Assembly (NCBI GenBank): GCA_028284885.1
Contig: JANQQW010000022.1
Span: 1-64,000, forward strand
Length of the DNA stretch: 64,000 nt
From: Planctomycetaceae bacterium
GTDB lineage: Bacteria > Planctomycetota > Planctomycetia > Planctomycetales > Planctomycetaceae
Direction of reading: 5' to 3'
Shown: piece by piece, positions 16,686-25,949 of the stretch
Numbering within the stretch: the stretch's first letter is position 1
Layout of the letters: each line of letters starts with the position of its first letter
Translations under genes and position numbers: made by a program
Notes under the pieces: model-generated
What the model was told of the DNA's origin: nothing
The model's database searches: none
Seen by the model: the letters and a program-made list of their open reading frames with translations, nothing else

Positions 16686-18212
16686 TCACTCGTCGACGTC
16701 GACCGGATCGGGAACGAGCCCGCCGTCGTACTTCGGCTGAACGGCGTCCAGCACGTCCGAACGGTTGTCGGCGATGCGGCCCGGCTTGCTGCCGAGACGC
16801 GTGGCCGAACGGCGGTTCATGATCACCCGAGCGGCCGACCGCAGTTCCTCGTCGTCCAGACGGCGGAGGTCGGTCAGCTCACGCAGCGGCTCGACCACGT
16901 CCATCGCCCGGCCCAGGGCCGTCTGCATCAGGACGATCTCCATCATCTGCCGGCGAACGGTCTCCAGCGACTGGGCGTGGTCGAAGAGCTCGTCCTCGAA
17001 GTCGCTGAGAATCTCGAGCGTGCCGATCGCCGAGGCGACCTCGTTCGTGCGGCTCGTCAGCAGCTCCTGCATGTCGAGGAGCGTGCCGAGGTTCCGCTGG
17101 GCCGTCTCCATCGACTCCTCGTCGACGATCAGGACCCGCTGCATGTCGAGCAGCTGGTCGGCGTTCGCACGGGCGACCGCCACGTCCTCGCCACGGTCGA
17201 CGAGATCCCGCTGCAGCGTCAGCAGGTTCTCCGCGGCGTCGCGGGCGATGTAGACCTCCTCCGCGGCCTCGGCCACACGGTCCTTCACCCCGTCCAGGGC
17301 GGCGATCGTCTCGCGAACGTCGCCGAGGTCGGCCCCCTGCTCCACGATGCGGGCGTGGGCGTCGTCGATCTCGTTGACGACGTCGATCGCATCCTGGGCG
17401 GCCACGCGGGCGTGCTCCTTCAGGTCGGCGAGCCGGCTCACGCCCTCCCGCACGACGTCGAGGTCCGCCGTCACGTCGAGCACCTCGTCCTTCACGGCGA
17501 CCAGGTTCTCGATGCCGAACTGGGCGGCCGGCGTCTCGACCGCCTCGTCGAGGATCGTGTCCTGCAGATAGTCGATCGCCTCGATCGCGGCCAGCACGTC
17601 TGCGTTCCGACGCGAGCCGACGATCAGGCGGTCGCGGATGGCGACGATCTCGGCGAGAGCGGCCGCAGCCATCGCGTTCTCCGCCTCGACCTCGACGATC
17701 CGGTCCTGCAGCACGGCGACCTCGTCGATCGCGGTCCGGCTGTCCGCCACGCGGTCGCGAACCTCGACGATCTTGGCGAGAGCCGCCGTCGCGATCGCGT
17801 TGTCGACGTCGGTCTCGACGATGCGGTCCTGCAGCGACGCGACGTTGGCGATCGTCGTCTGGCTGTCGGCGAGTCGCCCCGCCTCGACCGCGACCGCGTC
17901 CTGCAGCTCACCCGCCGCGGTGACCGCCTCGCGGGCCGTCGCGAGCGACTCGGTCTGCTGCTGCAGTTCGGCGAGCAGGCTGTTCACCCGCCGGACACCG
18001 CTGCGCGTCTCGGCAAGCCGACCCATGTCGGTCCGCATGGAGACCACGTCGCTGCGGAGGTCCCGGACCTCCTGCCCCAACGGCCGGACGGCCGCGACGT
18101 GCGTCGCCACCAGACCGACTCCCAATCCCAGCATCAACGCGACCGCAAGGTGCAGTCGATGCTGGCGAACCTCCGCTTCGTACTCTGCTTCGCTCGGATG
18201 ACTCGTGGCCAA
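16686..18212 (-). CDS. Large coiled-coil membrane-anchored protein with internal repeats
   Basis: 508 residues. A short cytoplasmic amino end is followed by one hydrophobic helix (about 20-42, LAVALMLGLGVGLVATHVAAV). About 400 residues of almost unbroken helix with heptad spacing come next. Repeats are visible: SLQDRIVETDVDNAIATAAL and VLQDRIVEVEAENAMAAAAL are near copies about 43 residues apart, and more diverged units continue. The last 60 residues are basic then disordered, ending DPVDVDE. No enzyme motif is seen. Probably a structural or spacer protein reaching into the periplasm or wall. Confidence 0.6.
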   Translation of the reverse strand: MATSHPSEAEYEAEVRQHRLHLAVALMLGLGVGLVATHVAAVRPLGQEVRDLRSDVVSMRTDMGRLAETRSGVRRVNSLLAELQQQTESLATAREAVTAAGELQDAVAVEAGRLADSQTTIANVASLQDRIVETDVDNAIATAALAKIVEVRDRVADSRTAIDEVAVLQDRIVEVEAENAMAAAALAEIVAIRDRLIVGSRRNADVLAAIEAIDYLQDTILDEAVETPAAQFGIENLVAVKDEVLDVTADLDVVREGVSRLADLKEHARVAAQDAIDVVNEIDDAHARIVEQGADLGDVRETIAALDGVKDRVAEAAEEVYIARDAAENLLTLQRDLVDRGEDVAVARANADQLLDMQRVLIVDEESMETAQRNLGTLLDMQELLTSRTNEVASAIGTLEILSDFEDELFDHAQSLETVRRQMMEIVLMQTALGRAMDVVEPLRELTDLRRLDDEELRSAARVIMNRRSATRLGSKPGRIADNRSDVLDAVQPKYDGGLVPDPVDVDE

Positions 18213-18526
18213 GGTACCGTCTCCTTCGGTGTGTGCTGCCGGCAGGTATGGAGCGCAACCGCCGTGATTCGCGCTCGCGGGGAAGCCTCGATCCGTCGAC
18301 CGTCCCGCAGAATCGTCGTGATCGCCCGCGTCCCTGTGGGCTCTCCACCTTTGTTGTTATCGCCAGTTTGACAGCCCGGGATTCGACGGAACGCCCCCGT
18401 TTGCCCGGCCTTCACATTCGGACTGCCGCGGGAACTGAAACGCCGCAGGGACGTTACTTGGCGAACTTCGTGGCCTTTCCTAAAGTCACAGCTCCGGTCG
18501 AGGGTCGAGGGGGCGGAGTCAGAAAG
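18213..18526. other. Divergent intergenic region, 314 bases
   Basis: No gene recognised. It separates the coiled-coil gene (minus) from the acetyltransferase gene (plus) and should hold both promoters. The only candidate seen is TTGGCG at 18458-18463 and TAAAGT at 18481-18486 with a 17-base spacer, about 40 bases before the acetyltransferase start. Confidence 0.4.
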
Positions 18527-19009
18527 GTGTCCGAACTGCTGATTCGCCCTGCGAACGAGTCCGACGTCGACGTGGTCGTCGAGTTCAACCGGCGACTCGC
18601 CGCGGAGACGGAGGACAAGGCACTCGACGCGGAGACGCTTCGCGCCGGAGTCCTCGCCGGGCTGGCCGACGCCCGTCGCGCTCGCTACTTCCTCGCCGAA
18701 GTCGAAGGCTGGGTCGTCGGGCAGCTGATGCTGACCACCGAGTGGAGCGACTGGCGGAACGGCGACCTGTGGTGGTTTCAGAGCGTGTACGTCGCCGCCG
18801 ACCATCGCCGCCGGGGCGTGTTCCGGCGGTTGTTCGAGCACGTGCTCGCGACCGCGGAACGAGACCCGGGGGTCGTCGGACTGCGGTTGTACGTCGAGGA
18901 CCAGAACGAGGTCGCCCAACGGACGTACCGCCAGCTCGGCCTGTCCAAGGGTGGCTACCACGTGATGGAACGAATCTTCGTCCGCCCAGAGGAACCGACT
19001 CGTGTTTGA
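18527..19009 (+). CDS. GNAT-family N-acetyltransferase
   Basis: 160 residues from a GTG at 18527 (AGAAAG just upstream). A longer frame to 18233 exists, but homology-like sequence begins only here (LLIRPANESD). The acetyl-CoA binding motif is visible as VYVAADHRRRGVFRRLFEH, and the end (YVEDQNEVAQRTYRQLGL) is the usual GNAT tail. The substrate is unknown. Its stop overlaps the GTG start of the next gene by 8 bases, so the two are translationally coupled. Confidence 0.85.
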   Translation: MSELLIRPANESDVDVVVEFNRRLAAETEDKALDAETLRAGVLAGLADARRARYFLAEVEGWVVGQLMLTTEWSDWRNGDLWWFQSVYVAADHRRRGVFRRLFEHVLATAERDPGVVGLRLYVEDQNEVAQRTYRQLGLSKGGYHVMERIFVRPEEPTRV

Positions 19010-19715
19010 GCCCCTTCTCGTCGGTCAGCTCACGCGGCGCGAGTTCCGCGAGCGGATGCAGTCCGGGGAACTGCAGGCCGCGATCCTGCCCGTCGCTGCG
19101 ACGGAGCAGCATCTCGAGCATCTCGCGATGGAGCACGACTGGCGGAGCGTGATGCACGTCGCGACCGCCGTCGCCGAACGGCTCGCCCCGCACGTCCTCG
19201 TCGCCCCGGCCGTCACCGTCGGCATCAGCGAGCACCACACCAGGCACCCCGGCACGCTGACCGCTTCACCCGGCAGCTGGCTCGGCCTCCTGCAGGACAC
19301 CATCCGCAGCCTCGTCCGCTCCGGCTTCCAGAACGTCCTCGTCCTCAACGGCCACGGCGGCAACGAGGCCCCCGTCCGCGGCAGCTGGTCGCAGTACCAG
19401 CAGATCTTCGAGACGACGAACCTCCACTTCCGTTCCTACTGGGAGTTCCTGCCGAAAGACGTCGCCGCGGCGAGCCTGAAGACCGGCCGCACACCCGGCC
19501 ACGCCCAGGAGTTCGAGACCGCCTTCGCGCTCGCCGCCTTCCCGGAGATCGTCCGCGCGGACGCCATGCAGGATCAAGAGGACCGCGAACCGCTCGAGGC
19601 GACCGCCGAAGCCGGGGCCGCGATGATCGAGTCGATCGTCACCGGAACGAGCGAGTTCCTACAGGGCATGATCGACGGCGAGCACACGTCCGACGTCCCG
19701 CCCTTCATGCCATGA
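19002..19715 (+). CDS. Creatininase-family amidohydrolase
   Basis: 237 residues from GTG. Creatininase-fold metal-binding motifs are present: LPVAATEQHLEHL near residue 30, where the usual Gly is Ala, and VLVLNGHGGN near 110. A later Glu (GHAQEFETAF) sits where a metal ligand is expected. The family includes creatininase and the MftE-type peptidase; the substrate here is unknown. Coupling to the acetyltransferase upstream suggests a shared small-molecule pathway. Confidence 0.8.
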   Translation: MFEPLLVGQLTRREFRERMQSGELQAAILPVAATEQHLEHLAMEHDWRSVMHVATAVAERLAPHVLVAPAVTVGISEHHTRHPGTLTASPGSWLGLLQDTIRSLVRSGFQNVLVLNGHGGNEAPVRGSWSQYQQIFETTNLHFRSYWEFLPKDVAAASLKTGRTPGHAQEFETAFALAAFPEIVRADAMQDQEDREPLEATAEAGAAMIESIVTGTSEFLQGMIDGEHTSDVPPFMP

Positions 19716-19738
19716 CGGTGCCATTGCCCTCGCGGACG

Positions 19739-20479
19739 TCAACGTCGTGCCTGCGGGACGAACTCGGGAACCACTTCGGCACGTTCCGGGCCCCGCGAAC
19801 CCCAGAAGTGTTCGGGGCCGAGAAACTCGGTCACCCGTTCCTGTCTGCGTGCGAACCCCTCTGGATTTGTGTTGTAGTCCGCGGGCGACTCCGTTAGCTG
19901 ACAATACAACTGCCCGCCTGGAAGCGCCTCCACGCATTCGAAGGGAGCCTCCGAAAGGCGGTCCACACCCCAAAGATCCGTGAACGGCTTGCCGAAGCAG
20001 GACGCCCACGCCAGTGTCGGCAACCCGACCTTCAAGTGGTGCGACGTCAATCCTTGGAGTGTTTCGTCTGACTTCGTGTGTGGCTCGCCAGCGAAGTAGT
20101 GACAACTTGAGTGGTCAACGCGCAATAGCGTGCTCGCTTCCTGCAGGAAGCAGACCCAGTTCGAGGAGTGGGCGACGTTGTCGCTCTTGAAGTACATCCT
20201 CACCCACGTGTGCCAGTGCGGAGCGTGGGCCGCGCATCCATAACCCTCGGGTGACTGCCAGAAGACGTTTTGTTCCCACGCGTCCGCGGGGCCGTCGAGC
20301 GCGGCGCCGTCAGCATCGCCCAACCGACTGCGTAGCGGTTCGTGTACGCCGTACTTGCCCAACGTCGCGCCGTCCAGATGCGACCTCACGAGCTCGAAGA
20401 ACTCCGCACCATGACGCTTTGAAGAGACGTCTTCGTTGGTGAGGAAGTTGAAGAACACCCGCTCTTCCTGCGAATCCAT
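19739..20479 (-). CDS. Unrecognised orphan protein, possibly immunity-like
   Basis: 246 residues, no signal peptide or membrane segment. It is rich in Trp, His and Cys. The late block VGLPTLAWASCFGKPF, then GQLYCQLTESP and EFLGPEHFW, reminds me of orphan proteins resembling polymorphic-toxin immunity proteins found scattered in actinobacteria and myxobacteria; this is recollection, not a search. Codon use is less GC-biased than in its neighbours, which suits recent transfer. No toxin gene is adjacent. It is tail-to-tail with the creatininase gene, 23 bases apart. Confidence 0.5.
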   Translation of the reverse strand: MDSQEERVFFNFLTNEDVSSKRHGAEFFELVRSHLDGATLGKYGVHEPLRSRLGDADGAALDGPADAWEQNVFWQSPEGYGCAAHAPHWHTWVRMYFKSDNVAHSSNWVCFLQEASTLLRVDHSSCHYFAGEPHTKSDETLQGLTSHHLKVGLPTLAWASCFGKPFTDLWGVDRLSEAPFECVEALPGGQLYCQLTESPADYNTNPEGFARRQERVTEFLGPEHFWGSRGPERAEVVPEFVPQARR

Positions 20480-20510
20480 CGCTCTTCACTCGCAAGTCGG
20501 GAGACCGCGT

Positions 20511-21722
20511 TCAGCTCCCGCTGCTCTCGCCGTCATTGGACAGCACCGGCAGCAGTTCGTCGCCGGTCGAGAGTTCGACGACCTCGGGCGGCTTGCTCGT
20601 CGTGACGACGCGGCTGCCGTCGCCGCTCTCCGGGATCTCGTCGCGTCCCGGGAGGAACGTCTTCAACAGCAGGTCGCCGGTGTAGATGGCGGACGGGAGC
20701 ACCTCGCACTCGGCCCAGCAGCCGGGGCACTTGCGAACCCACTCCCGCTGCTCGCGGCCCTTCGCTCCGGTCCAGACCTCCTCGAACGACTGCTCCCGCA
20801 GGTTGCCGGCCGTCTTGCTGTTGAACTGACAGGTCGGCACGTCGCCGTTCGGGAAGATCCGCAGGTGCGCGTTCAGGGCGACGCACTTGGGGTTCGGCTC
20901 GGCCGGGCCGCCCAACAGGCGGTTCTTGATGCCCCGCAGGTAGTACTTCTTCGCCAGCCGCTGCAGCAGCGGGAAGCTGGGGAGGTCCGCCTCGATCTCG
21001 GCGACGAGCTCGCGGATGTGGTCCTCGGTGAACTCGCCGAACGTGGTGAACTCGCCGATCTGCGTGGGGGCGACGTCGATCTCGCGTTCGAGGTTGTAGG
21101 TCGCCGAGACGTCGTACGCCATCACGACGTTGTTTCGCACGTCGTACGGCCGCAGCACCTCGCGGAGTCGGCGGTAGTGGTCGATGCCGTCCGCGTCGAC
21201 GATCGTCTGGTTCACGGAGAGGTTGAGGTTCAGTTCCTTCTTCCGTGGGGCGAGCGCCTCGATCGTCTTGATGCAGCTGTCGTACGCGGTGGTGTTGCCG
21301 CGGATGTGGTTGTGCTTCTCGCCCACGCCGTCCATGGAGACGAGCAGGTCGAGTTTCGTCCCCCGCGGCCGTTGCTCGCAGAACTCGACGATGCGGTCGG
21401 TGAGGAAGCCGTTGGTGGTGACGTGGATCATCAACGGCTTCAACTTCGCCGTCGCGAGTTCGGCGATCTCGATCATGTCCTTGCGGACGAACGGCTCGCC
21501 GCCGGTCAGCCGGACGCCGTCGAGATTGGGCAGCTGGTCGAAGATGCGACCGATCTCCTCCAGCGACAGGTCCCCCTTCTCGGACATCTTCCACGAGTCG
21601 CACATGATGCACTTCGCGTTGCACGCGAACGTGACCGTGTACGTGAGGAACCGCGGGAGGTCGTCCCGTTGCCGGCGGTTGCGGAGCAGGCTGCGGGTGT
21701 AGCCGAGGAGTCGTCCGATCAT
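20511..21722 (-). CDS. Radical SAM protein with SPASM-like carboxyl end
   Basis: 403 residues; the start is the ATG at 21722, in a four-base ATGA overlap with the upstream glycosyltransferase stop. The radical SAM cluster motif is CNAKCIMC near residue 36, followed by RLTGGEPF. The carboxyl half carries several cysteines (PKCVAL, PTCQF, KCPGCWAEC), as in SPASM domains that hold extra Fe-S clusters. Acts in the cytoplasm; substrate unknown. Coupling to a glycosyltransferase and a nearby deacetylase points to modification of a glycan or glycolipid rather than a peptide, although no precursor peptide gene was excluded. Confidence 0.8.
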   Translation of the reverse strand: MIGRLLGYTRSLLRNRRQRDDLPRFLTYTVTFACNAKCIMCDSWKMSEKGDLSLEEIGRIFDQLPNLDGVRLTGGEPFVRKDMIEIAELATAKLKPLMIHVTTNGFLTDRIVEFCEQRPRGTKLDLLVSMDGVGEKHNHIRGNTTAYDSCIKTIEALAPRKKELNLNLSVNQTIVDADGIDHYRRLREVLRPYDVRNNVVMAYDVSATYNLEREIDVAPTQIGEFTTFGEFTEDHIRELVAEIEADLPSFPLLQRLAKKYYLRGIKNRLLGGPAEPNPKCVALNAHLRIFPNGDVPTCQFNSKTAGNLREQSFEEVWTGAKGREQREWVRKCPGCWAECEVLPSAIYTGDLLLKTFLPGRDEIPESGDGSRVVTTSKPPEVVELSTGDELLPVLSNDGESSGS

Positions 21723-22849
21723 GCGCTGATGGTCTCCAACGAATCCCGAGGCGCGACGGGGTCGGCGGCGCCGTTCGAGAGGAACTGTCGAATCACGTCG
21801 AGGGCGACCTCGTTGCCGTTCAGGCGGTCGGGTTCGATGCGAGCCCGGTACTCGTCGAGTCTGGACAGGAACTCGCGGAGCCGTTCGGCCGAGACGTCGC
21901 CGACGTCGCACCAGTCCCCGCCGCCCCCTTCTCGCAGGAAGTGGGCGTTGATCGACTGCTCCGAGTTTCCCGCCTCCGGGAAGACGAAGCAGGGCTTGTG
22001 GAGGAACAGGGCCTCGCCGACGAGCTGGTTGCCGGCGTTCGAGATCAACGCGTCGCAGGTGGCGAGATCCTGGAGGAAGCCGTCCTCGCTGACCGGATGG
22101 TAGGACAGCCTGCCCTCGGACGGCTTCTCGCCGAGACCGTAGATCCGCACGTCGCGACCGCAGTTCGCGAGGGCCTCGATGACGTTCGGGTCGGCGAAGC
22201 GGCGAAGGTAGACGACGACGTGCTGGCCGTGCTCGGCGTTCCCGCCCTGCCTCCGACGGGCCTCGATCACTCCGGGCCGCATCAACACGCCGATCTGCAC
22301 CACGTCCTCGTACCCGCGCCGCAGCGGAGGGAAGTAGAACGACGAGACGATCGACTTCGCCTGGCCGCTGTAGTACAGGCCGACGACCCAGCCCATGAAC
22401 CGGGCCTTCCACCGCAGCGTTCGCGGCAGCGACGAGAGGTCGTTGACGACGAGGAAGTGCTGGTGGTCCAGGCTGACGAACGGCACCTTCGCCCGCCGGG
22501 CCGCACGCGCGAGCGACGGCTCGAAGTCGGTGATGACGAGGTCCGGCTGCTCGCTTCGGACGAGCCGCTCCATCGAACTGATCAGTCCGGGCAGCCGTGC
22601 GAGGTAGGCGATCGCGGCCTTCGTCGTCTTCCAAATGCTGAGCCGTCGCCCGGTGTAGTGGAAGAACAGGCCGGGAATGCGGTGCACGCGGACCTCGCTG
22701 TCGGCGTACGCGGCCTCCAACAGGTCGAACGCGGCCCCGGAGGCGAACAGCGAAACTTCGTGCTCCGACCGCAGCGACTCGACGATCGTCCGCACACGCG
22801 TCGCGTGTCCTCGGCCCTCACCCGCCATGCTGTAGAAGAGCTTCGCCAT
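21719..22849 (-). CDS. Glycosyltransferase, GT-B (family 28/MurG-like) type
   Basis: 376 residues from the ATG at 22849, where MAKLFYSMAGEGRGHATR gives the expected first strand and nucleotide-binding loop. The second half holds CDALISNAGNQLVGEALFL and KPCFVFPEAGNSEQ, the donor-binding region of GT-B enzymes of the MurG/diacylglycerol glucosyltransferase group. Likely uses a nucleotide sugar at the membrane; the acceptor is unknown. Translationally coupled to the radical SAM gene downstream. Confidence 0.8.
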   Translation of the reverse strand: MAKLFYSMAGEGRGHATRVRTIVESLRSEHEVSLFASGAAFDLLEAAYADSEVRVHRIPGLFFHYTGRRLSIWKTTKAAIAYLARLPGLISSMERLVRSEQPDLVITDFEPSLARAARRAKVPFVSLDHQHFLVVNDLSSLPRTLRWKARFMGWVVGLYYSGQAKSIVSSFYFPPLRRGYEDVVQIGVLMRPGVIEARRRQGGNAEHGQHVVVYLRRFADPNVIEALANCGRDVRIYGLGEKPSEGRLSYHPVSEDGFLQDLATCDALISNAGNQLVGEALFLHKPCFVFPEAGNSEQSINAHFLREGGGGDWCDVGDVSAERLREFLSRLDEYRARIEPDRLNGNEVALDVIRQFLSNGAADPVAPRDSLETISA

Positions 22850-23060
22850 CTGGCCCCGTCCGCCAGGCGTTCGATTCGCCTCACGGTACGCGAACCCAAC
22901 CGGGTCTGCAACGTGTTGTCGCCGTTGTCCGAAGGACTTACGCAAATTGCTCGCCCGCCGGTCCGCCGGGCTCCCGCAGACACCTTCACGGCCCCGACCG
23001 ATCTTGTCCGAAATCCCGCCCCAGTCGATACTCTCGCCCCACTCGACTCGAGGAAACGGC

Positions 23061-23744
23061 ATGCGAGCCCGCCTGGGAACCTGGTACGCCCGAATCGCGT
23101 CACGCCTTGTCCCCGGCGTGACCGGCCGCCTCCCGAAGGCCGACCACGGGCCCCGGACCGTTCACCTCTCCTTCGACGACGGTCCCACCGAGAGCACCCT
23201 CGAACTGCTCGAACTGCTCGACGAGTTCGCGATCCCAGCGACCTTCTATCTTCTGGGTGAGCAAGCCGAGCGGTTTCCCGGCCAAGTCGCCGAGATCGTC
23301 CGCCGCGGTCATGCTGTCGGCAACCATTCGATGACCCATCGCGACGCGTGGAAGTCGAGCCGCGACGAGATCGAACGCGACCTCGACGAGGGCTCGAACA
23401 TCCTCGAGAAACTCACGGGAACCCGCCCGGCGACCATGCGGCCACCGTTCGGCCGACTCAACCGCGACGTCGTCCGCTGGAGTCGCCGCAACGAACAGCC
23501 GATCACGCTCTGGGACCTGATGCCACCGGACTTCGACGTGGCGGCGACCGCGGGCCAGGTGAGCCGGACCCTCGAGCGGGGGCTCCGGTCACGCTCGATC
23601 GTCGTCATGCACGACAACGAGAAGTCGCGCGGCCGCACGATTCCGGCACTCCGCGAGTCGCTGCCGCGGTTGCTGAAGGCGGGGTGGCGGTTCGTGCCGT
23701 TGTCTCTCGTCGAACAGCCGGAACCTGGGCGCCGCGCGGCGTAG
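23061..23744 (+). CDS. Polysaccharide deacetylase (NodB homology)
   Basis: 227 residues from the ATG at 23061. It shows the NodB motifs: LSFDDGPT near residue 38 (catalytic and metal Asp), the metal-binding HSMTH near 94, MRPPFG near 130, and VVMHDNEKS late. No clear signal peptide; the amino end is basic and might associate with the membrane. It would remove N- or O-acetyl groups from a glycan. Divergent from the glycosyltransferase gene with 211 bases between, a layout consistent with shared control. Confidence 0.88.
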   Translation: MRARLGTWYARIASRLVPGVTGRLPKADHGPRTVHLSFDDGPTESTLELLELLDEFAIPATFYLLGEQAERFPGQVAEIVRRGHAVGNHSMTHRDAWKSSRDEIERDLDEGSNILEKLTGTRPATMRPPFGRLNRDVVRWSRRNEQPITLWDLMPPDFDVAATAGQVSRTLERGLRSRSIVVMHDNEKSRGRTIPALRESLPRLLKAGWRFVPLSLVEQPEPGRRAA

Positions 23745-24035
23745 TCCGCCACCGACGAGTCGCCCGGTCTCTGTTGTCACTTGGCGGTTGCTGAACGTCA
23801 GCTCCGACGTTCCGGCAGCCCGACTGTCGCCGGGCCACGAGACGTCGCCCCCCCGCGACCTCGCCGCTGAGTGCTCGGCAGAGCCGGTGCGACCAGAGGA
23901 ATCGCCACCGCCCCGAGCTGGTGGGAAGCCGATCGGCCGCACCTTCCGGCGTCCTCGGCCGTGTGACCTAGAGTTGCAGCACGGCCTGCGCGTACATGGA
24001 CCGATCTGCCATAAAGTGACAGATACTGCTACCTC
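23745..24035. other. Intergenic region upstream of the BMC operon, 291 bases
   Basis: No gene recognised. It should hold the promoter and operator of the microcompartment operon, and the last ~60 bases are noticeably more AT-rich than the surroundings. GATACT at about 24013-24018 could be a -10 element, but no convincing -35 or inverted-repeat operator was found. Confidence 0.35.
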
Positions 24036-24860
24036 ATGCTTGATTCGGATTCGCAACTTGGGCAAAGTGGTGATGAAGGGAGTTCCGTAACGCCACCGGT
24101 GCGAACCATGCTGGTCGATGAACGACGCGAGCAGATTCGCGGAATAGCCGAGAAAATGGGTTTCGTCTCCCTGCAGGAGCTGGCAGACGAAGTTGGCGTC
24201 AGCGAGTCAACCGTCCGGAGAGATTTGGAGCATCTTGACGGAATCGGACAGATTCGCCGCACAAGAGGTGGGGCAGTCTACGTTGGAGAGGGGCTCCACG
24301 CATTCGAGGAACGGGTCTCGAAGGCCCTCAACGAGAAGCGACGGATCGCCCGAGCCGTCGCCGAACTCATCGAACCGGGCGAGGCCATCCTGCTCGACGG
24401 CGGCACCACGACACTCGAAGTCGCCCGGCAGCTTCACGGCAGACCACTCCACGTTGTGACCAACTCCCTGCCCATCGTGAACGCCCTCGCGACCGACCCG
24501 AACGTCGAGCTCGTGTTCGTCGGCGGGTACGTCTACCCGAACTCCGGGGTCGCGCTCGGGCCGCTCACGGTCGAGGCCCTCTCGCGAATCAACGCTCGCC
24601 GCCTCGTCATGGGTGTCGGCGGCATCACCGAACGGGGCCTCTACAACGGAAACACGCTGCTCGTCGAAACCGAACGGCAGATGATGGCAGCGGCCGAGGA
24701 GGTCATCGTCGTCGCGGACAGCAGCAAGTTCGACCACACCGCCCTCGCCCATCTCTGCACGCTGGACAAGGTCGATCGCTTCGTCGTCGACAAGGGCCTC
24801 TCGCCCGTCTGGCGGAACCGCATCGACCGGGCCGGTGCCGAACTGATCGTCGCGGACTAG
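24036..24860 (+). CDS. DeoR/GlpR-family transcriptional regulator of the BMC operon
   Basis: 274 residues. An alternative ATG at 24108 would trim a poorly conserved lead. The helix-turn-helix is [24 protein letters not shown] at about 48-71, followed by the sugar-phosphate-sensing domain with [15 protein letters not shown] and [12 protein letters not shown]. DeoR regulators usually bind a phosphorylated sugar and repress the operon they head. Only 31 bases separate it from the PduL gene, so it is probably co-transcribed and self-regulating. Fuculose- or rhamnulose-1-phosphate would be a logical inducer (inference). Confidence 0.88.
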   Translation: MLDSDSQLGQSGDEGSSVTPPVRTMLVDERREQIRGIAEKMGFVSLQELADEVGVSESTVRRDLEHLDGIGQIRRTRGGAVYVGEGLHAFEERVSKALNEKRRIARAVAELIEPGEAILLDGGTTTLEVARQLHGRPLHVVTNSLPIVNALATDPNVELVFVGGYVYPNSGVALGPLTVEALSRINARRLVMGVGGITERGLYNGNTLLVETERQMMAAAEEVIVVADSSKFDHTALAHLCTLDKVDRFVVDKGLSPVWRNRIDRAGAELIVAD

Positions 24861-24891
24861 CACACACGACACACACCCACGGAATCGAAGC

Positions 24892-25611
24892 GTGATCGAG
24901 ACCGCCAGCAAACTCAGCCGATCCGACGTCGAACGCATCGTGCGGTCGATCGTCGCCGAGCGTCTCGGCCAGTCCGCCCCCGCGGCGTCGGCCCCGGTCG
25001 CGGACGGCAAGCCGAACCCGCTCGTCGTCAACATCTCGGCCCGCCACGTGCACCTCTCCGAGGAGCACGTCGAGCAGCTCTTCGGGCCCGGCCACCAGCT
25101 CGAGCCGGTGAAGGACCTCTACCAGGACGGCTACTACGCCGCGAAGGAGACGGTTGCCGTCGTCGGACCGCGTCGCCGTATGCTGCCGGAGGTTCGCGTC
25201 CTCGGCCCCTGCCGTGGGGCCTCGCAGGTCGAACTCGCCTTCACCGACGGCATTTCGCTCGGCATCGACCTGCCGGTTCGGATCAGCGGCAACATCGAGG
25301 GGACGCCCGGGTGCCTGCTCGTCGGGCCGCACGGCAGCGTCGAACTCGAACAAGGCGTCATCCGCGCCATGCGGCACGTGCACATGGGCCCGGCCGACCT
25401 CGATTGGTACGGCGTGAAGGCGGGCGACTCCATGCACCTCCGCATCGAGTCGGCCGGCTGCACCACCGTCCTCGAGGACGTCGTCGTGCGGGCCGGCGAG
25501 AACATCAAGCTCGAGGTCCACCTCGACACCGACGAGGGGAACGCGATCCACCTCGACGGGGCGACGAACGTCGAACTGGTCAAACCCGAGCCGTGCAAGT
25601 GTCACGGCTGA
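24892..25611 (+). CDS. pduL: PduL-type phosphotransacylase, BMC lumen enzyme
   Basis: 239 residues from GTG. An amphipathic helix at about 9-26 ([16 protein letters not shown]) followed by a Pro/Ala linker is a typical encapsulation peptide. The PduL fold follows, with the zinc-site motifs [11 protein letters not shown] near 51 and [15 protein letters not shown] near 164. It exchanges acyl-CoA for acyl phosphate, here probably lactyl-CoA to lactyl-phosphate, recycling CoA inside the compartment for the aldehyde dehydrogenase. Ends in CKCHG. Confidence 0.93.
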   Translation: MIETASKLSRSDVERIVRSIVAERLGQSAPAASAPVADGKPNPLVVNISARHVHLSEEHVEQLFGPGHQLEPVKDLYQDGYYAAKETVAVVGPRRRMLPEVRVLGPCRGASQVELAFTDGISLGIDLPVRISGNIEGTPGCLLVGPHGSVELEQGVIRAMRHVHMGPADLDWYGVKAGDSMHLRIESAGCTTVLEDVVVRAGENIKLEVHLDTDEGNAIHLDGATNVELVKPEPCKCHG

Positions 25612-25661
25612 GCAGGATGCCCAAGCAACTCTGAAGTCCCACTACCCCGGAGACCCTGAAG

Positions 25662-25946
25662 ATGGCGAAGACGATGGAAGCACTCGGCATGATCGAGACG
25701 AAGGGCCTCGTGTCCCTCGTCGAAGCGTCCGACGCGATGCTCAAGGCGGCCAACGTGCAGATGGTCGGCTGGGAGAAGGTCGGCAGCGGACTCGTCACGG
25801 CGTTCGTCGTCGGTGACGTGGCGGCCGTGAAGGCGGCCGTCGACGCCGGCGCCTCCGCTGCCAGCAAGATCGGCGAGGTCGTCAGCGTGCAGGTCATTCC
25901 GCGGCCGCACGAGGAACTCTCGAGCGTCCTGCCGACGAAGGCCTGA
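25662..25946 (+). CDS. BMC-H hexameric shell protein
   Basis: 94 residues, a single canonical BMC domain: [21 protein letters not shown], then [24 protein letters not shown] and [12 protein letters not shown]. The loop that lines the hexamer pore reads KVGSG. It is followed after three bases by a second BMC-H gene, so the two are made together and may form mixed facets. Confidence 0.96.
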   Translation: MAKTMEALGMIETKGLVSLVEASDAMLKAANVQMVGWEKVGSGLVTAFVVGDVAAVKAAVDAGASAASKIGEVVSVQVIPRPHEELSSVLPTKA

Positions 25947-25949
25947 GTC

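Noticed and set aside
21723-22634. Amino-terminal extension of the radical SAM gene to 22634
   Set aside because: It runs through the glycosyltransferase gene in another frame; the ATGA overlap at 21719-21722 marks the real start.
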